A stretch of DNA of 22,696 nucleotides from CAYPJE01 sp964410945. GTDB taxonomy: Bacteria; Fidelibacterota; Marinisomatia; Marinisomatales; TCS56. The notes under the pieces were generated by a model, which saw only the letters and a program-made list of their open reading frames with translations, was not told where the DNA came from and ran no database searches. The stretch lies in NCBI GenBank assembly GCA_964410945.1, contig CAYPJE010000046.1, positions 1 to 22,696 on the forward strand, read 5' to 3'. Shown piece by piece: positions 8,007 through 13,854 of this stretch (the stretch's first letter is position 1; each line of letters starts with the position of its first letter). A program made the position numbers and the translations under genes.

Positions 8007-8434
8007 TCGCCGTTGACGTCGTCAGTGAATCGGCATTAGAAATTCCGGAACAGATTCAGGCCCAACCCCTGCTGGAACTGGTCTATGGTAATGAAGGAAT
8101 TAACTCCGCTAAAATCGCCCTGGTATTTACCGATGATGAATATTTGAGTGAGCTGAAAAAACAGTTTTTCCAGGTTGATCAGCTTACCGACGTAATCGCC
8201 TTCCGGCTGAATGAATACTCCGAACCGGAACCGGAGGGCGAAATATATATCAGTCTGGAGCGGGCTCGGGAGAACGCCGGTAAATTCAATGTATCATTTA
8301 TTCAGGAAGTGGCGCGCCTGATCATTCATGGCGGTCTTCATCTGATCGGGTATGATGATGAATCTCCCATTGAAAAGGAGAAGATGAATAATAAAGAAGA
8401 TGAATATTTGAAACGCTGGAATGAATTGGACTGA
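8003..8434 (+). CDS. ybeY: Endoribonuclease YbeY (16S rRNA maturation/quality control)
   Basis: A 143-residue UPF0054 metalloprotein that acts in 16S rRNA 3'-end processing and ribosome quality control. The signature HGGLHLIGYDDE is present: His109 and His113 are metal ligands. The third position, normally His in HxxxHxxGYxH, is Asp119. From memory, Asp or a nearby acidic residue is usual at this spot in Bacteroidetes and relatives, so the gene is probably functional and is a lineage marker. The upstream segment LKKQFFQVDQLTDVIAFRLN is the normal family core. The start overlaps the pgpH stop in ATGA; the end overlaps or abuts mazG, depending on the mazG start. Confidence 0.92.
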   Translation: MIAVDVVSESALEIPEQIQAQPLLELVYGNEGINSAKIALVFTDDEYLSELKKQFFQVDQLTDVIAFRLNEYSEPEPEGEIYISLERARENAGKFNVSFIQEVARLIIHGGLHLIGYDDESPIEKEKMNNKEDEYLKRWNELD

Positions 8435-9221
8435 AAATATGACGGTTGGAGAGAAATTTGAACGGCTGGTTGAAATTGTGGCTACCCTGCGGAATCCCGG
8501 CGGGTGTCCCTGGGATCGTGAACAGACCCACGAATCACTGTTGCCTTATTTTATTGAGGAGGCCTACGAGGTGCTGGAGGCGGTGGATGATAAAAACTGG
8601 ACCACCCTCAAGGAAGAATTGGGTGATGTGCTGCTGCACCTGGTATTCCAGGCTGATATTGCCCGGCAGAATGATGAATTTGAAGTAGGGGCGGTTGTAG
8701 ATAATATTGCCGATAAAATGGTTCGCCGCCACCCCCACGTATTCGGTGATGAATCGGCACGGGCCGCTTTTCATGCCAAGAAGAACTGGGAGACCACCAA
8801 GCACTACGAGAAGAAAAGGGAATCGCGTCTGGATGGAGTACCGGTGAACCTATCAGCCCTGATCCGGGCTCAGCGGCTCCAGGAAAAGGCCAGCTATGTG
8901 GGCTTTGACTGGGACCAGGTCGATGGTATCTGGGACAAGATCCACGAAGAGCTGGGTGAGGTTCGGCAGGCTGAATCAACCGAGGTCAGGGAACACCTGG
9001 AAGAGGAAATCGGCGACCTGCTGTTCGCGGTGGTGAATCTGGCCCGTTTCTATAAAATTCCCGCTGAAGATGCCCTGCGGCGTACCAACCGCAAGTTCAC
9101 CGATCGGTTTCGCCTGATTGAAAAGGAATTCAAGCGCCAAAATAAGCCGATCGAGGAGGCTACCTTAGCGGAGATGGATGCGGTCTGGGACCAGATCAAA
9201 GCAGCGGAAAAAAAGGAATAA
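8421..9221 (+). CDS. mazG: Nucleoside triphosphate pyrophosphohydrolase MazG
   Basis: A 266-residue all-alpha NTP pyrophosphatase that hydrolyses NTPs and dNTPs to monophosphates; it is linked to nucleotide-pool cleaning and to tuning of (p)ppGpp responses. It has the tandem two-domain form of E. coli MazG (263 residues). Domain 1 begins GGCPWDREQTHESL and carries the Mg-binding EEAYE and EELGD motifs. Domain 2 carries EELGEV and EEEIGDLLFAVVNLARF. ATG 8421 overlaps ybeY by 14 bases; a second ATG at 8439, just after the ybeY stop, would give a 260-residue protein that keeps the whole first domain. Neither has a strong ribosome-binding site. It is the last gene of the run and ends at a hairpin terminator. 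Confidence 0.92.
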   Translation: MNWTENMTVGEKFERLVEIVATLRNPGGCPWDREQTHESLLPYFIEEAYEVLEAVDDKNWTTLKEELGDVLLHLVFQADIARQNDEFEVGAVVDNIADKMVRRHPHVFGDESARAAFHAKKNWETTKHYEKKRESRLDGVPVNLSALIRAQRLQEKASYVGFDWDQVDGIWDKIHEELGEVRQAESTEVREHLEEEIGDLLFAVVNLARFYKIPAEDALRRTNRKFTDRFRLIEKEFKRQNKPIEEATLAEMDAVWDQIKAAEKKE

Positions 9222-9249
9222 AAAATCCCTTCCAACCGGAAGGGATTTT
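9221..9249. terminator. Bidirectional Rho-independent terminator between mazG and the M56 gene
   Basis: AAAATCCCTTCC (9222-9233), loop AACC (9234-9237) and GGAAGGGATTTT (9238-9249) form a 12-bp perfect stem with an A tract on one side and a T tract on the other. It can stop transcription from both strands, as expected between the convergent mazG and M56 genes. Confidence 0.85.
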
Positions 9250-9271
9250 CCAGACAATACTATTCGATGTT

Positions 9272-11215
9272 TTATTTTTGTTCGGCTGCTTCTATCTCGG
9301 CCTGTTTATGCTTTAAATTCAGCTCATAAAGCTGCAGATCCTTCAGTTTGATTTCCAGATCTTTCCTGGCAGCATTTTTCAGTTTTTCCGATTCTATTTT
9401 CTCTATTTCCACTCTTTTCGCTTTTATTTCTTCTTTGAGCCGGTCTATTTGTTGAGCAGCCTGTTGCGTTTCAAACTGGAGCTTTTTCAATTCTAATTGT
9501 GTTTCGTCAACCTCTGTTTTGAGGTTTTTATTATTTAGGGCAAAAGCGACCGGAATTGATACCCAGACACCAACTGTTTTGTTCTTTTGTCTGGCCGGTG
9601 TGAATTGAACTTTTTTTATGGCCGCTATGGCAGCCTCGTTCAAACCGCTGTCTGGGATTCCCCTAAGTATTACGGCCTCATCGACCTCACCATTTACATC
9701 GACAAATGCCTGCACGATTACCGTTCCCTCTATTCCTGCTTTTTGGGCCGCTTCGGGATAGATAACATTTTTCTGAATTGCGGCATACCCGTCAACCGGA
9801 ACCGGCGGTTCGTCGTAGGGGATGAATTTCATTTTCTTTTGTGATTTTGGCGGAGTGGAAGCGACCTTGTCGCCTCCTTTTAGCTTGAAATTCACCGGGA
9901 CAGAAATCCAGACACCAACCTCTTTATCACGTTGTTGTGCTGGTTTAAATGTGGTTTTTTTCAGGGCCGCAATAGCAGCCTCATCCAAACCGGTATCCGG
10001 GATGCTTTTAATGACTTTCGTTTCGGTAACCGTTCCGGTTTTATCCACGAATACCTGTACAATGACCGTTCCTTCGATACCGGCTTCCTGAGCGACTTTG
10101 GGGTAAATTATATTTTTTTGGATTTCACCATAGCCACCAATGGGAACTGGCGGTTCGTCGTAGGGGATGAATTTAACTTCGGGCAGGCTATCCGGGTCTT
10201 CTCCGGCCATAATACGTGCCAGTACATCATCCTCAGGGATCGCCTCCGGTTTGTTGGCCAGTCCGGCACAGTTCCAGGACAGCAGCACCGCCAGGATGAT
10301 AACGGCTGGTAGAATTAAGCCCATAAAACGTTTGGTTGTTTCCATTTTATCCTCCAGTAAATATTGGATCCGGTTCAGTAATTCTTTTTTCTTTTTCAAC
10401 AGGCTGTTGGCCGTGGGATAATCAACCTGGGCCTGCACCATATTTTCAGCCACACTTACCAGGAAGCGGGAATACAATATTGCTCCTTCCGGCTTATCAT
10501 CCCGGGCACTTTCATCACAGACCATTTCACGCAGTTCGTTGATTTTCCGGTTCAACAACCACACCAGGGGATGGAAGAAATAAATGGCCTGGACTATCAG
10601 CTGTAATCCACTTATTAATCCGTCTCGGCGATTGATATGGGTCATTTCATGCCGGATGGCCATTTCACGATCGGTTCGGGACCAGCTATCCCACATCAAT
10701 GGTACATAGATTCGTTTTGTGAAAATCCCGATTGTCATCGGTAAAGTGATGCAGTCAGTCCGGTAAATTCCGATGGGTCGGCTGCCAGTACCAGCTTTTG
10801 TGTCAATTAATTCAGCACTGTGCAGACGATAACGCACACGGAGTAAACCAATCAGTGGCAATAGCAACATTATTGTCATGACCGCAGTCCAGATAATCAT
10901 CACGGTGGCGGTTGGAGAGATAGCAGCCTGGGGCCCGGAAATAACTGGGGCTGCGGAGACACTGACCACAGGTAAGGAAATTATCTGGTTAATCCGGCCG
11001 GATTGTTCCACAGCCAGCAATGAGAGCGGTATAAAAGCGGGAATCAGCAGTTTGACCAATCCTAATAAAGCAATCGAGTACCGGCCCCGGGCCGGCATTT
11101 TCTTCAGATAAAGCAACGCTCCGTAAATAATTGCCAGGAAGAGTGTGTTCTGAATTACCAGGGGAATAAAATAGTTCCACCAGGCGTCGCCGAAATAATT
11201 TATCTGGTCAATCAT
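9272..11215 (-). CDS. BlaR1/MecR1-type M56 membrane metalloprotease with two TonB C-terminal domains
   Basis: A 647-residue membrane protein. Helices lie near residues 14-37, 45-69 and 102-127. The cytosolic zinc protease motif is HEMTH (189-193), with downstream FHPLVWLLNRKINELREMVCDE; the second acidic ligand is probably Glu230. A fourth helix lies near 297-315. In BlaR1 a penicillin-binding sensor domain follows. Here there are instead two TonB C-terminal domains (~348-446 and ~463-560), then a charged coiled coil (~570-645), all predicted outside the membrane. Both TonB units start KFIPYDEPPVP and contain AGIEGTVIVQ. The gene overlaps the BlaI-type repressor gene by 8 bases. By analogy it would cleave or inactivate that repressor on a signal; the signal is unknown, and no beta-lactamase gene is in the window. 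Confidence 0.88.
   Translation of the reverse strand: MIDQINYFGDAWWNYFIPLVIQNTLFLAIIYGALLYLKKMPARGRYSIALLGLVKLLIPAFIPLSLLAVEQSGRINQIISLPVVSVSAAPVISGPQAAISPTATVMIIWTAVMTIMLLLPLIGLLRVRYRLHSAELIDTKAGTGSRPIGIYRTDCITLPMTIGIFTKRIYVPLMWDSWSRTDREMAIRHEMTHINRRDGLISGLQLIVQAIYFFHPLVWLLNRKINELREMVCDESARDDKPEGAILYSRFLVSVAENMVQAQVDYPTANSLLKKKKELLNRIQYLLEDKMETTKRFMGLILPAVIILAVLLSWNCAGLANKPEAIPEDDVLARIMAGEDPDSLPEVKFIPYDEPPVPIGGYGEIQKNIIYPKVAQEAGIEGTVIVQVFVDKTGTVTETKVIKSIPDTGLDEAAIAALKKTTFKPAQQRDKEVGVWISVPVNFKLKGGDKVASTPPKSQKKMKFIPYDEPPVPVDGYAAIQKNVIYPEAAQKAGIEGTVIVQAFVDVNGEVDEAVILRGIPDSGLNEAAIAAIKKVQFTPARQKNKTVGVWVSIPVAFALNNKNLKTEVDETQLELKKLQFETQQAAQQIDRLKEEIKAKRVEIEKIESEKLKNAARKDLEIKLKDLQLYELNLKHKQAEIEAAEQK
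9536..9829 (-). repeat. Tandem TonB-domain repeat, unit 2 (membrane-distal)
   Basis: This stretch encodes residues 463-560 of the M56 protein, the second TonB C-terminal domain. It is offset by 345 bases (115 codons) from unit 1. A 26-base block at its upstream end (9804-9829) is identical to 10149-10174, and protein identity is high over the whole domain. Confidence 0.8.
9830..10174 (-). repeat. Tandem TonB-domain repeat, unit 1 (membrane-proximal)
   Basis: This stretch encodes residues 348-462 of the M56 protein: the first TonB C-terminal domain plus a linker. Matching landmarks in both units are KFIPYDEPPVP, QKN-IYP, GIEGTVIVQ and a GVW-S-PV-F ending. The unit is an exact multiple of three, so the duplication stays in frame. 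Confidence 0.8.
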
Positions 11216-11609
11216 TGCCCGACTCCCGCAGTTGCTTTTCTTTTTCCGCCAGCAGCTCTTTTATTTCATCGATTTCCTCCAGCGACAGTTTTTCCTGATC
11301 AATTAAATAATTGGCCAGGGCTGGTGCCGATCCGCGGAAAACCCGTTTTATTATGTTTCCTACCTCGGTTTTCACCTGGGACCGTCGTTGCTTAAGCGGC
11401 CTATAAAAATTGACCAGACCGATCTTATTTCTGGATAACATGCCTTTATTTACCAGGTTGTTCATGATGGTCTGGACCGTAGTATAGGCCTTTTCCCCGT
11501 GCTTGAATTTGCTTTCCAGTACCTCACGCACCGATGGTGCGCCACCCTGGTCCCAGATCGCCTCCATGATTTCCCATTCCACCGGAGTAAGTTTTTTCTG
11601 TTTGGTCAA
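11208..11609 (-). CDS. BlaI/MecI/CopY-family winged-helix repressor
   Basis: A 133-residue DNA-binding repressor. The N-terminal ~75 residues match the BlaI winged helix: LTPVEWEIMEAIWDQGGAPS (helix 1-2), REVLESKF and YTTVQTIMNNLVNKGML (recognition helix), then RNKIGLVNFYRPL (wing). The C-terminal half is the dimerisation and cleavage part. Start chosen at TTG 11609-11607, because AGGAG lies seven bases upstream and no in-frame ATG fits the conserved N-terminus. It is followed at an 8-base overlap by the M56 protease gene, the standard blaI-blaR1 arrangement. A strong promoter with an inverted repeat at the start site lies just upstream, so autoregulation is likely. Its other targets are unknown. 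Confidence 0.92.
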   Translation of the reverse strand: MTKQKKLTPVEWEIMEAIWDQGGAPSVREVLESKFKHGEKAYTTVQTIMNNLVNKGMLSRNKIGLVNFYRPLKQRRSQVKTEVGNIIKRVFRGSAPALANYLIDQEKLSLEEIDEIKELLAEKEKQLRESGND

Positions 11610-11634
11610 AATGGCTCCTAATCGTTTCGTTGAG

Positions 11635-11652
11635 TTACTATAACTATAGTAA
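11635..11652. promoter_or_regulatory. BlaI-type operator (inverted repeat)
   Basis: TTACTATA, a two-base centre (AC) and TATAGTAA form a perfect 8-bp inverted repeat 26 bases upstream of the repressor start codon. BlaI/MecI dimers bind TACTACA/TGTAGTA-like dyads of similar half-site and spacing. The dyad touches the -10 box and covers the expected transcription start, an ideal position for repression. Confidence 0.75.
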
Positions 11653-11680
11653 GTATACTGAATAAATAGGAGTGTGTCAA
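11652..11680 (-). promoter_or_regulatory. Sigma-70 promoter of the blaI-type/M56 operon
   Basis: On the minus strand TTGACA (11680-11675) and TATACT (11657-11652) are separated by exactly 17 bases. The -35 is a perfect consensus and the -10 matches 5 of 6. It is the clearest promoter in the window and drives the repressor-protease pair. Confidence 0.8.
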
Positions 11681-11702
11681 GAATGAGTATTAATATTTGT
11701 AA

Positions 11703-11733
11703 CTGTCACACTAAGCCGGTCGAAGTGTGACGG
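11703..11733. repeat. Inverted repeat A (dispersed-repeat type)
   Basis: GTCACACT (11705-11712) and AGTGTGAC (11724-11731) form an 8-bp arm, extendable by a G-T and a C-G pair, around loop AAGCCGGTCGA. The pattern recalls the CACT-GAGC-GTCGA-AGTG palindromes scattered between genes in many FCB genomes. It lies upstream of the blaI-type promoter, so it is not its terminator. Confidence 0.6.
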
Positions 11734-11756
11734 TAAAGATTAGAAAGTAAGAATAT

Positions 11757-11790
11757 ACCTTCCGGGTTACTTCCTAAAAATCCGGAAGGT
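11757..11790. repeat. Inverted repeat B
   Basis: ACCTTCCGG (11757-11765) and CCGGAAGGT (11782-11790) form a perfect 9-bp arm around a 16-base loop. It lies in the 3' flank of the seven-gene minus-strand operon. A weak T-rich stretch follows on the minus strand, so it could act as a poor terminator for that operon. Confidence 0.55.
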
Positions 11791-11808
11791 TGCTTTGCAA
11801 ATGCAGTT

Positions 11809-11842
11809 ACCTTGAAGGTATCGAAGATATGACCTTCAAGGT
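11809..11842. repeat. Inverted repeat C next to the dapF-like stop
   Basis: ACCTTGAAGGT (11809-11819) and ACCTTCAAGGT (11832-11842) are perfect 11-bp inverted arms around a 12-base loop, and each arm is itself almost palindromic. It begins 8 bases past the dapF-like stop codon. There is no T run after it on the minus strand, so it is more likely a 3' stabiliser or repeat element than a classical terminator. Confidence 0.6.
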
Positions 11843-11849
11843 TATAAAT

Positions 11850-12686
11850 TCAGTCGAAGGCTTCGTCAGCCAGCACACCCGTCCAGACCTTGGTCACCGC
11901 CCCGGTCATGGTGATAAAAAAATTCTCATCAATTTCAATCTCGATATCGCCACCGGCACAATGAACGGTGATCTGCCGGTCACAATGACCAAGCTTATGG
12001 GCCACTGCCGCTGCCGCACAACTGGAACTGCCGGAGGCCAGGGTATAGCCCACGCCCCGTTCCCAGATTTCGATGCGAATGTTATTCCGGTCGATTAATC
12101 CCAGGAATTGCACATTGGTGCGATTGGTGAAGCGTGGGGCTGTTTCGAAAGCCGGACCGATCCGATGGGCCAGAGCGGCACTGACTTTTTCCGGGATGAC
12201 AACACAATGGGGATTGCCAATGGTTACGGCGCAATAGCGATAGTCAACCCCCTCAACGGTCATAGTTTCGTTCAGCACTTCGCGGGGCATACCTTCCACC
12301 GGTATCTTAGTGCTGTCAAAACTGACCTGCCCCATTTCCACCCGTACCCGCCGGCCGTTTTCGAAGACCTGTGCTTTTACGATTCCACCAGGTGTGTCAA
12401 TGGAAAATTCTTCATCTCCTGCCAGTTTCTGGTCCCAGAGATAACGGCAGAATATCCGCAATCCGTTGCCGCTTTTCTCGAATTCACCGCCATCGGGATT
12501 GAACAGACGCAGACCGAAATCACCAGCCTCGGATTTGTACGGTCCAACCAGGATACCGTCAGAGCCGACCCCCAGGTGGGGGTGGCAGATACGAATGATC
12601 TGTTCCGGTGTCAGGTCCTTATCTAAAACCTTGGGATCGATTACGATATAGTCATTGCCCAGGGCCTGATACTTGTGAAATTCCAT
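11850..12686 (-). CDS. DapF-fold protein, diaminopimelate epimerase-like, lacking both catalytic cysteines
   Basis: A 278-residue protein with the diaminopimelate epimerase framework. Landmarks are FHKYQALGNDYIVID at the N-terminus, then GVGSDGILVG, FNPDGGEFEKSGNGLR, IGNPHCVV, and WERGVGYTLASGSSSCAA. True DapF interconverts LL- and meso-diaminopimelate using two cysteines, one before GNG (E. coli Cys73) and one in TxACGSG (Cys217). Here both are serine: Ser72 and Ser218. The rest of the active-site frame, including ERG, is kept. It may be a divergent epimerase, or a racemase/isomerase for another substrate. Start chosen at ATG 12686 with AAGGA six bases upstream; a TTG at 12692 overlaps the preceding stop. 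It is the last gene of the minus-strand operon. Confidence 0.75.
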   Translation of the reverse strand: MEFHKYQALGNDYIVIDPKVLDKDLTPEQIIRICHPHLGVGSDGILVGPYKSEAGDFGLRLFNPDGGEFEKSGNGLRIFCRYLWDQKLAGDEEFSIDTPGGIVKAQVFENGRRVRVEMGQVSFDSTKIPVEGMPREVLNETMTVEGVDYRYCAVTIGNPHCVVIPEKVSAALAHRIGPAFETAPRFTNRTNVQFLGLIDRNNIRIEIWERGVGYTLASGSSSCAAAAVAHKLGHCDRQITVHCAGGDIEIEIDENFFITMTGAVTKVWTGVLADEAFD

Positions 12687-12688
12687 TT

Positions 12689-13381
12689 TCAATCCTTATT
12701 CAGTTTAGGTTCGAGTCGTTCCATAAATGACAGCAACAGGTGGATGTCAGTGCTGCCCAGGAGGTTCAGCCGTTCCAGAATGCGTCCGTGCAGTTGGGTG
12801 CCGGGATTGATACCAATTTGCTCCAGCAAATTTTTTGTTCGGGTATTCAATACTTCAAATTCAGCCTGTCCAGCAATCTGGTCAATATTTTCCGATGGCG
12901 TCAGACTTAGTCCAGTCAGGGCATAGGCATACACCATAACCGCCTGGGCCAGGTTCAGTGAAGGGTAGGGGGCCGCCAGGGGAATTGATGATACCAGGTG
13001 GCAGCAGGATAAATCTGCTTTGGATAGGCCACTTTCTTCACCACCGAATACGATGGCCACTGATTTGACAGTATCACCTTTGGCCTGAATTGTTGTGGTC
13101 AGTTTCTCCGGGGGAAGATAATCTTGATGGGAATGCTTGTGCTTGGCCGATGTCCCGACCAGCAGATCTATATCAGCGCTGGCTGCGTCTGGAGTATCGA
13201 ACACTTGGGCAGTCTCCAGGATATCATTGGCACCGTGGGCCAGACGGCGGGCCGGCTCACTGAGATGCTCTGCGGGATTAACCAGCCGCAGGGAAGTAAA
13301 GCCCATGGTCTTCATGGCGCGGGCTGCTGCGCCGATGTTTTCCGGACGGGCGGGATTGACCAGGATGAAGATGATGGTCAT
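12689..13381 (-). CDS. TrmH-family RNA 2'-O-methyltransferase, TrmJ-like
   Basis: A 230-residue SPOUT methyltransferase. Motif 1 is IIFILVNPARPENIGAAARA. The middle has LVGTSAKHKH, and the S-adenosylmethionine-binding trefoil knot is formed by VFGGEESGL and then IPLAAPYPSLNLAQAV. This is the group-1/TrmJ pattern; E. coli TrmJ makes 2'-O-methyl C/U32 in tRNA. The C-terminal ~70 residues form a helical dimerisation extension. Start at ATG 13381; an out-of-frame ATG 14 bases upstream stops after five codons. The start codon overlaps a heptamer repeat (separate entry) and has no strong ribosome-binding site. Only the exact target nucleotide is uncertain. Confidence 0.9.
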   Translation of the reverse strand: MTIIFILVNPARPENIGAAARAMKTMGFTSLRLVNPAEHLSEPARRLAHGANDILETAQVFDTPDAASADIDLLVGTSAKHKHSHQDYLPPEKLTTTIQAKGDTVKSVAIVFGGEESGLSKADLSCCHLVSSIPLAAPYPSLNLAQAVMVYAYALTGLSLTPSENIDQIAGQAEFEVLNTRTKNLLEQIGINPGTQLHGRILERLNLLGSTDIHLLLSFMERLEPKLNKD

Positions 13382-13401
13382 TGGTCAGTGGTCATTAGTT
13401 G
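13374..13401. repeat. Heptamer tandem repeat over the trmJ-like start codon
   Basis: Three consecutive NTGGTCA units (13374-13380, 13381-13387, 13388-13394) are followed by a degenerate fourth, TTAGTTG. The trmJ-like ATG lies inside the repeat, and a shifted ATG occurs one repeat pair upstream. A related GTCATTAGTT string occurs within rnpB near 1538. Confidence 0.6.
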
Positions 13402-13443
13402 GTGGGGATAGATCAATTGATTTGATTTTACATTTTACCCATC

Positions 13444-13839
13444 TCAGCCAGCCAGGATTTTCAGATGCACTTTCCTTGTCCGGGGGCCATCGAAATCACA
13501 GAGAAAGATTCCCTGCCAGGTACCGAGTACCAGCTGACCGTTTTCTATGATGATCTGTTCCGATGATCCCACCAGAGCTGTCTTGATATGGCTGTCAGAG
13601 TTGCCTTCGTAATGATGGTAACCCGCATCCCGGGGCGCCAGTTTCTCGAATTGCATTTTGATATCGCGCACTACATCGGGATCGGCGTGTTCGTTGATCA
13701 TCACGCCGCAGGTGGTGTGGGGTACATAAATGGTGATTATCCCGGCGTCGGTCCCGGCTTCGCGAACATAGGCCTGAATCTGTCCGGTTATATCGATGAT
13801 ATCGACCCGGCTTCCGGTGGAAACTTGGATTGTCTTCAT
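13444..13839 (-). CDS. YjbQ/UPF0047 family protein
   Basis: A 131-residue protein matching the YjbQ family along its full length. Conserved blocks are IYVPHTTCGVMINEHADPDV, HYEGNSDSHIK, and GTWQGIFLCDFDGPRTRKV. The conserved His, Cys, Glu and Asp residues suggest a metal or phosphate site. Databases describe members as secondary thiamine-phosphate synthases, based on complementation in E. coli; the true physiological role is unsettled. It starts 15 bases after the preceding gene, with AAAGG eight bases before the ATG, and lies 62 bases ahead of the trmJ-like gene. It is probably cytoplasmic, unlike the four genes before it. Confidence 0.9.
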   Translation of the reverse strand: MKTIQVSTGSRVDIIDITGQIQAYVREAGTDAGIITIYVPHTTCGVMINEHADPDVVRDIKMQFEKLAPRDAGYHHYEGNSDSHIKTALVGSSEQIIIENGQLVLGTWQGIFLCDFDGPRTRKVHLKILAG

Positions 13840-13854
13840 GAAAAATACCTTTCC

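Noticed and set aside
8421..9221. mazG as part of a toxin-antitoxin locus
   Set aside because: There is no mazE or mazF gene nearby. The gene sits with recJ, pgpH and ybeY as a housekeeping gene.
9272..11609. Beta-lactam resistance locus
   Set aside because: The repressor and protease resemble BlaI/BlaR1, but there is no beta-lactamase gene and no penicillin-binding sensor domain; TonB domains take its place.
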